Assembly: GCA_030374735.1 (NCBI GenBank)
Contig: JASCIV010000781.1
Span: forward strand, 1-12,404
From: Gracilaria caudata
Lineage: Eukaryota; Rhodophyta; Florideophyceae; Gracilariales; Gracilariaceae
Direction: 5' to 3'
Length of the DNA stretch: 12,404 bases
Of this stretch, positions 7,720-12,404 are shown piece after piece (the first letter of the stretch is position 1; each line of letters starts with the position of its first letter). The position numbers were made by a program, and so were the translations under genes. The notes beneath the pieces were generated by a model that saw only the letters and a program-made list of their open reading frames with translations, was not told the DNA's origin and made no database searches.

Positions 7720-8658
7720 ATGAGGAACTGCGTGCTGCTGATAGCTTGTGTGCTCTTCCTGAATGTGCACCGAATTCAATCAATGTGCCCCACTCTGCCC
7801 GCTGTTACGGTTTCCGGGACTCTTGTCTGTGACGGTCAGTTGCCTCCTCCGCTTACCATCCATCTTGCACAGCAAATTGGAATGGTATCGAATGAACTCG
7901 GTAGAGTTTCTTCGGACGAGAACGGTTTTTTTGAAGTTACGGGCTTCCCAATCTACGTATACGGAGGACAACTAGATTTTTTCCTCAGATTGGGGTACAA
8001 TATCAATTCCGAAAAGGTGTTTCTCCGTGTGCAAGCCTCTGAGTATTTTGATGTCACTTCTGGTAGCGGAAGAGTACTGATGGGACCTCTGAAACTCACA
8101 AAACGAAGTTGTCAAGCGTACACAGTTTTCTATGAAGCAATAGTGAATTATTTTGACAGAACGGGACATAAGCTACGGACGGAGGCGCTAATTTCCATAA
8201 ATGAAGAAACTAACCCTCTTACACAGTCATCACCATATGTCTCGTTTAATCAAGTGATATCCGGAAAAGATTTCGACTACTGGACCTTTCAATTAGCTCA
8301 ACATGAAATTGGACATATAGTTCGTCATATTAACGATGGTGATAGATCGCACTTTGAGGAGGACGAACGTCTATACGGCGATCCGTCGCTTCGCCTTCAT
8401 ACCTGTTCCTCAGAAAGCTCAAAAGGCTTTGCGTTCAATGAAGGGTGGGCATACTTTTGGGCCGATCAGTGCCTGGAATCCAGTGCCTCTGGATCGCAAA
8501 CTATTCTTGGTGATGTTGCTGCTGCTTTTCGCAGCCTCCAGGTTGCCTGCGACAGCAGCTACGCAGATATGGTGGAGGTCTTGCGGAAAAACCGAGGTAT
8601 CATCCACTCCTACTCAGAGTACGAAGAGAAGCACACAGAAGAGTTTGGGTGTCCTTGA
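7720..8658 (+). CDS. secreted zinc metallopeptidase with N-terminal transthyretin-like domain
   Basis: The 312-residue protein starts at the ATG at 7720, with a signal peptide (MRNCVLLIACVLFLNVHRIQS). Residues about 28-125 resemble the transthyretin-like/carboxypeptidase-regulatory beta-sandwich: VTVSGTLVCDG, then SSDENGFFEVTGF, the typical 'T-D-x-x-G-x-F-x-V-x-G' strand. The peptidase part carries the zinc motif HEIGH (His195, Glu196, His199), followed by a further His203 and, 42 residues on, FNEGWAYFWADQ, where Glu241 is the likely third zinc ligand of a gluzincin. This HExxH...EGWA pairing is known from extracellular bacterial-type peptidases that also carry beta-sandwich domains. Cysteines at 23, 37, 131, 229, 251, 277 and 311 suit a disulfide-bonded secreted protein. 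Expected role: extracellular or wall-associated proteolysis. An inactive or narrow-substrate enzyme cannot be excluded. It sits between two copies of a small secreted protein gene read in the other direction. Confidence 0.82.
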   Translation: MRNCVLLIACVLFLNVHRIQSMCPTLPAVTVSGTLVCDGQLPPPLTIHLAQQIGMVSNELGRVSSDENGFFEVTGFPIYVYGGQLDFFLRLGYNINSEKVFLRVQASEYFDVTSGSGRVLMGPLKLTKRSCQAYTVFYEAIVNYFDRTGHKLRTEALISINEETNPLTQSSPYVSFNQVISGKDFDYWTFQLAQHEIGHIVRHINDGDRSHFEEDERLYGDPSLRLHTCSSESSKGFAFNEGWAYFWADQCLESSASGSQTILGDVAAAFRSLQVACDSSYADMVEVLRKNRGIIHSYSEYEEKHTEEFGCP

Positions 8659-9252
8659 CTTCCACTGGCCTATCGTTCAGACTACCTCCTGGTCGCAATC
8701 GTAGCAATATGCTACGTAAACATGGGATTCCCAAGAGCTGTGTCTTCTAATACGTGGGTTTGTCGACGGTAATTAAACGAAATTTCCTTTAGTGAGGCCT
8801 TCAATCCCAAAATGTGGGGAAGAAGTGGTTCCTCTCGACCATCTCGTTAAACAGATCAGGAACCCAAAGGGGTTGTTGTCACTCAGCACTTCGTCAGATT
8901 CTTTAGCGGCACGCAATGCAAGGAGGAGCATGTCAGCTCCACGGATAGATGTTCACCCACAACAACGAGCGCTGCACTGCAAGTACGTACACACGGTTTA
9001 CGAAGGGTGCAGATTTGTAGCTTCGATTTCGCATAACAACATGAATGCGTCACGCTATTGAAAACTTGGAATGTTGTGGTAGGCAGCCGAGCGGTAACAA
9101 AAGAGGTAACAGAAGCCATATGCAAAAGTGTCATCCCGGCATTCTTTTACCACACATCAAAAGCAGGGAACGCTAACGAATATACCAACAAGCAATTCCC
9201 ATTGCGGACAATCTAGATATATGTATGTATCCTTTTCCAATACTCATTACGT
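8659..9252. other. intergenic region; 3' hairpin, no supported gene
   Basis: About 600 bp between the metallopeptidase stop and the end of the broken secreted-protein copy. A frame at 8792-9061 is open for 89 codons but begins with GTG, contains no ATG near its start and shows no domain, so I do not call it. A compact hairpin at 8700-8716 is listed separately. Otherwise nothing is seen. Confidence 0.45.
8700..8716 (+). repeat. 7-bp hairpin in the metallopeptidase 3' region
   Basis: CGTAGCA pairs perfectly with TGCTACG around the 3-nt loop ATA. It begins 42 bp after the metallopeptidase stop codon, so it would lie in the 3' untranslated region of that mRNA. A role in mRNA end formation or stability is possible but unproven. 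Confidence 0.45.
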
Positions 9253-9652
9253 TTAACAAAGATTAAACACTTTGTCACCGAAAGAAAACGCCGAGAAATC
9301 TCCTTTGTCTTCAATTCTTGGAGTTCTCCCGTGATCTAGCTCGCAAATAATCCCTGCTGTAGCAACTTTTGTTCTGCGCCGCAGTTTTCCAGCTACCGGA
9401 CATCCTGAAGGATCCACATCGTCTTCCTTCAAAACAATTAACAATTATCTCTTAAACAGGCATTTCATCTCTCAAGTCTCCCCCTGCAGTCAAGATTACC
9501 ACCATGTATAGGCCCCGTAACGGGCCACGCCTTGCTCCATTTCCCTGTTCCGTGGAACACAATCTTGAAATCGGAGAAACTATGCATATGAATGTCAAAG
9601 ATGACACTTGAGCGGCTAAAAGTGCCACAAAGAGTAGTAAGATGCACCCCAT
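9253..9652 (-). pseudogene. degenerate paralogue of the small secreted protein (copy 2)
   Basis: The first 64 codons from the ATG at 9652 encode a signal peptide (MGCILLLFVALLAAQVSS) and a chain matching copy 1 (ICIVSPISRLC against ICLLYPIQKLC; GNGARRGP against GHGARCGP; GGDLRDEM against DGDINGEM). An in-frame TAA then interrupts at 9452-9454, where copy 1 has TCT. Past it the frame is shifted by a net insertion (about 10 extra bases between the EG and C-x-x-AG positions of copy 1), and the match resumes in another frame from about 9415 to the end: CPVAG, then CELDHGRTPR and FSAFSFGDKVFNLC. Cys46 of copy 1 is Arg here; the other five are kept. The close match in the final 14 residues suggests recent loss. 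A short intron is an alternative, but the GT-AG choices I tried did not restore the frame. Confidence 0.65.
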
Positions 9653-10540
9653 TAAAAGCCAAACACAACCCAGCTAAGTGACGGTAGAAGTGCGAATGAA
9701 TGCTCGTCTCAGAACGAATATTTATGCTTGTTCTGGGAAGCGATGAAAGAGGAGATTCAAAACTTCTCAATGGATGAGTACCTTTTTTAGAAAAGAGAAA
9801 ACGCAAATAAGCATATACAATCACGGGTTTGCCCCCAAAGAAAGTCAAAACGAAGGTCGCCCTGCTGAACCTAAACAGCGAATGTGATATTCTACAAAAC
9901 TATCCGAGTGAAAGAGAAGAAGAGCGAACTAACTGAAGGCGTAGAGCGAAGTAATGCGAAGGATGTCTGTTGCCGCTGGCACTCAAATCCAGTACTTCGG
10001 GAAGAAACATCCCTGTGTGAGATCAAAGAGAAAAATTCTTTCCTACAGTCCTGAGCCGAACAAGACTCCGCTCTGTCGCTAGTAAGTTCTTAACTAAATT
10101 ATTGAAAGAATGTAGAAACTGTCTGGCAACTGACGTGTCATTTTACCCGACGGTCTCTTTAAGCAATGGACATGAGTCTATCTGTTGAACCCTTCTTCAT
10201 GTTGCACGAAACAATGTGGTATCGAGTGCATTGAAGTACCAGCAATCCAAAGACACTCGTACTTCTAACACGCTGAATGCGGTTTTCCTTGTCACTTATC
10301 ACCAGAGCTACGGACAATTAAATTGCAATAGAGCTCGGGCACAAAAACTGAATAGTTACGTTTATTGTACACGTCATATTCGTAAATAGTAAAGAAAATG
10401 ACGCGGGTGGTTACAACCCAAAAGAGGAAGTGAATGCCAGGGGGTACCAGCCAATGAAGACAAATATAGCAGAAGTAACTCGATAATGGAGATGAATACT
10501 CCAAGTAGAAAGAAAAGAGTTGTCTAGACGGTCCTTAACG
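9653..10540. other. gene-poor intergenic region
   Basis: About 890 bp in which I see no supported gene, RNA gene or strong repeat. The left end is upstream of the broken secreted-protein copy and contains an A/T-rich patch near 9718-9730 flanked by CAGAAC/GTTCTG. A minus-strand frame at 10292-10504 is hydrophobic but lacks an ATG at its start and has no recognisable domain. Confidence 0.45.
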
Positions 10541-10961
10541 CTAGTGATTTAGCTCCGTGGCTGTAACCAGATAAAGGTTGACAGCCAAAGAAAAGAAACC
10601 AAGAGACAAGAGTAGTCCAAACAATCCCAAGCGATGATGATGTACCACCCTGGTCGTCGAGAAGGAACACGACAACGACCAAGACAGAAAGTCCGAAGCA
10701 CTGACGAGCCCAACTAGAAGCTCTGCATCAGTCTGTGTAGGGAAGAGAAAGAATAGAGCGAGAGACCAAGTCGCTGGAAGGAGGGAGGGGATAAATGCGA
10801 GCTATGTAGAGAGAGAAAAAATGTGTGTGTGTGTGTGTGTGTGTGTTGAAGGAAGGGAGACACGGACTGTGCGGAGAGGAGATGGGGGTGCCGAAGGATA
10901 GAAAGAGTGGTCTACCCGAGTTAAGTCGGCGGGGAAGCCTCCAACTCGGGAGGTTTATATA
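10541..10961 (-). promoter_or_regulatory. candidate minus-strand promoter and pyrimidine-rich leader
   Basis: Read on the minus strand, a canonical TATATAAA lies at 10961-10954. Next comes an inverted repeat, CCCGAGTT/AACTCGGG (10915-10922/10943-10950), then about 180 bases that are strongly pyrimidine-rich, including the CA microsatellite. A polypyrimidine stretch ending CCCTACACAG near 10733-10728 resembles a splice acceptor. After it a frame stays open to the TAG at 10543-10541 and would encode a hydrophobic segment, but it has no starting ATG. Together this could be a promoter with an intron-containing gene, but no protein can be assigned. Confidence 0.25.
10822..10846. repeat. TG dinucleotide microsatellite
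   Basis: An uninterrupted run of twelve and a half TG units, lying inside a broader purine-rich tract (GAGAG, GGAGGGAGGGG, GAAGGAAGGGAG) on the plus strand. Simple repeat; likely length-variable. Confidence 0.95.
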
Positions 10962-11174
10962 GACAGGGGTATTCTGCATAACCTTTGCTGATGCATGCCA
11001 GTAAATGCGTATTAACTTCTTTATGCCCTGTGTCCGCCATACTAATGAGCTACATGACCTTTCGTAATTGGGGATAATCCATTTCTTTATTGCTCTGTGG
11101 ATATTTAGCTACTTTTCTTCATTCACCGGAGGTCGTCGAGGTTTCTCATCATCACCGTCACTCAAGCCACCAAA
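10962..11174. other. upstream region of the broken ORF
   Basis: About 210 bp of AT-richer sequence before the ATG at 11175. No gene, clear promoter box or long repeat is seen. If the following frame belongs to a mobile element this may hold its 5' end, but I found no terminal repeat. Confidence 0.3.
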
Positions 11175-11813
11175 ATGGATCCGAACAACGAGGCCTTTCA
11201 GTTCATCGATGAAGAGCCGGAGTCTCCGTCCGCTCATCCCGTGCATCCAAGCGTTATTGAAGCAGAGGCCGAAGAAGTATCCAACCAGGAAGCCGCCGCC
11301 GAGGACCGAGAAGCCGGCCTGTCCGAAGAAGTGAACGAGAGATAGGAGGCAGCCATTGTTGCCTTCGAAAACGTTCTCGGTCACTTACTCTCCGGGACAC
11401 CCAGGACCACAGCGCAAATTCGCGAAGATGTACAGGCTCTTCCGCCCTTCTTTCTTCGTGGGCTAGCCATGGGCCTGACCTTCGCAGTTATCACCCAGCG
11501 CTCCTCTTACCACGTCCGCGCTGTGCGTCGCGTTTACCGCGTCGTGCGCGATATGGTTGAGTCTGAGGACGTGCAAGGGCCTCTGCCCAATGATACATTG
11601 CATTAGACAGTGACAAAGATTTCCAGATATGTTCCGCTTCTGCTGAGTCTGCATCTGAATAAAGGAGTGCCCATTTCTCTTTCTGTGCCTACACGTCGTG
11701 CCATCGTGCATGCATTTTCCGAGTTGCGCTTCCCGCGCCACCGCCACGCCATACCAGCTTCCTTGATGCACGTACTCTCGCGCATGAAAACGTGGCACCC
11801 ACGCCAACCCAGA
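11175..11813 (+). pseudogene. coding-like frame broken by two in-frame TAG codons
   Basis: The frame starts at an ATG in a good context (CAAAATGG, 11175). The first 56 codons give an acidic segment rich in Glu, Pro and Ala (MDPNNEAFQFIDEEPE...). A TAG at 11343-11345 stops it, yet the same frame then runs 86 codons with coding-like third-position use and helix-like content (FENVLGHLLSG, VRAVRRVYRVVRDMVE) to a second TAG at 11604-11606. It goes on again, in frame, through ISRYVPLLLSLHLNKG and LMHVLSRMKTWHP into the GC-rich repeats at 11814. No other stop lies between 11175 and the repeats. I do not recognise the protein; an acidic head followed by a helical body could suit a transposon structural protein, but that is a guess. 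Either an inactivated gene or, much less likely, stop-codon readthrough. Confidence 0.45.
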
Positions 11814-12146
11814 TCAGTTCGTGATTGGCGCACTTGCGCGCGCGAGGGCGCCGCACATACGCCACGCCCGATCAGGTCTTCGTGGGCGCGCTTGCGCGCG
11901 CGACGGCGCGGCACAGACGCCACGCCGGACCTGCTCTTGGTGCGCGCTCTCGGGCGCGCGCAAACAGCGCACGCCCCATCTGTTCTCGCTCGCGCGCTCG
12001 GGCGCGCGCAAACAGCGCACGCCCCACCTTTCGTTGCTCGCGCGCTCGGGCGCGCGCAGCCACCGCACGCCCCACCTTTCTTTGCTCACGCGCTCGGGCG
12101 CGCGCAGCCAGAGCGCGCCCCACCTGCTTCGTGCGCGCGTTTGAAG
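11814..12146. repeat. GC-rich minisatellite with 58- and 48-bp units
   Basis: Two similar 58-bp units (11814-11871, 11872-11929) are followed by a 49-bp unit (11930-11978), three 48-bp units (11979-12026, 12027-12074, 12075-12122) and a partial one. Shared core of the 48-bp units: CTCGGGCGCGCGCA, then a short variable part, then GCACGCCCCA or GCGCGCCCCA. Since 48 is a multiple of three and stops are absent, all frames stay open on both strands and give 16-residue peptide repeats (for example RAPERASNERWGVR on the minus strand). These long frames are not evidence of a protein. Confidence 0.9.
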
Positions 12147-12404
12147 TATTTGGTTTAAGGGAGAAAACCCTAAGCGGTCTTGAGTCCGAAAGCGGTTGCA
12201 GCGCACAGTCGAGTGACTGTAATGTGTCCGAAAGGGAAGGAGGAACGGAAGCACCGGGCGGTCAAAGGGAGAGTGGACGGTCGGTATCACCAAGCGTGCT
12301 CAGGTGCACGTGCAAGGGTGTAATACAGCGAGCGGTGCCAGCGAGGCTGGGCCGTACAGGATTGCCACGTGGGTAAGGACTGATAGGGACAAGGATAGAT
12401 TTTT
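12147..12404. other. right end of window; no supported gene
   Basis: About 260 bp after the minisatellite. It contains AAACCCTAA (12165-12173), which looks like a plant-type telobox, a 6-bp hairpin ACAGTC/GACTGT (12205-12220), a ten-base palindrome TGCACGTGCA (12305-12314) and a second perfect G-box, CCACGTGG (12365-12372). These are consistent with a promoter for a gene beyond the window on the plus strand, but no start is visible. Confidence 0.3.

Noticed and set aside
8792..9061. 89-codon plus-strand frame between the peptidase and the broken secreted-protein copy
   Set aside because: Starts with GTG, no domain, no signal peptide; too weak to call in a eukaryote.
9415..9470. Short GT-AG intron restoring copy 2 of the secreted protein
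   Set aside because: The plausible donor at GTTTAAG with acceptors at CTTCAG or GGTAG gave a shifted frame or a stop, so a broken gene is the simpler reading.
11814..12293. 159-codon minus-strand frame with 16-residue repeats
   Set aside because: Begins with TTG and its repetitive peptide follows directly from a 48-bp minisatellite, which leaves all frames open.
1..12404. tRNA genes, rRNA, CRISPR arrays, insertion sequences
   Set aside because: No T-loop consensus with matching acceptor stem, no spaced direct-repeat array, and no transposase domain was found in reading both strands.

Overview
The window looks like nuclear DNA of a eukaryote with few introns. The four best genes (a glutathione S-transferase-like protein, a RING-finger protein, a radical-free m5U RNA methyltransferase with an apparent organelle-targeting leader, and a secreted metallopeptidase) each read as one uninterrupted ORF, yet they have eukaryotic features: a RING domain, a targeting leader, signal peptides, long promoter-like gaps and TATA-like boxes, with no operon spacing and no ribosome-binding sites. 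A compact algal genome such as a red alga would fit, but that is a guess from gene style; no marker gene fixes the lineage.

Layout. Positions 1-1616 are very GC-rich: a gene-free stretch, the GST-like gene on the minus strand (335-1060), and a 556-bp divergent promoter region shared with the RING gene on the plus strand (1617-2948). The RING gene converges, 124 bp apart, on the methyltransferase gene (3073-4878, minus). From about 2500 to 11000 the base composition is much closer to balanced and gene density is low. Here lie a small secreted cysteine-containing protein (6003-6395, minus), a transthyretin-like/zinc metallopeptidase gene (7720-8658, plus) and a second, broken copy of the small secreted protein (9253-9652, minus). 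The gaps hold several well-formed inverted repeats, notably two consecutive nested stem-loops at 6990-7097. A mostly gene-free stretch with a TG microsatellite and a purine-rich tract follows (9653-11174). The right end (11175-12404) carries a coding-like reading frame interrupted by two in-frame TAG codons, running into a GC-rich minisatellite with 58- and 48-bp units.

How the parts relate. The GST-like, RING and methyltransferase genes look like unrelated housekeeping neighbours. The 6.0-9.7 kb block is different: three genes for secreted proteins lie together, two of them paralogues flanking a secreted protease. This suggests a local secreted-protein cluster shaped by duplication and decay. 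The most unusual protein is the RING protein: its C-terminal half follows the order and spacing of a Rho/Ras-type GTPase domain, but every nucleotide-binding motif is lost, giving a RING plus pseudo-GTPase architecture.
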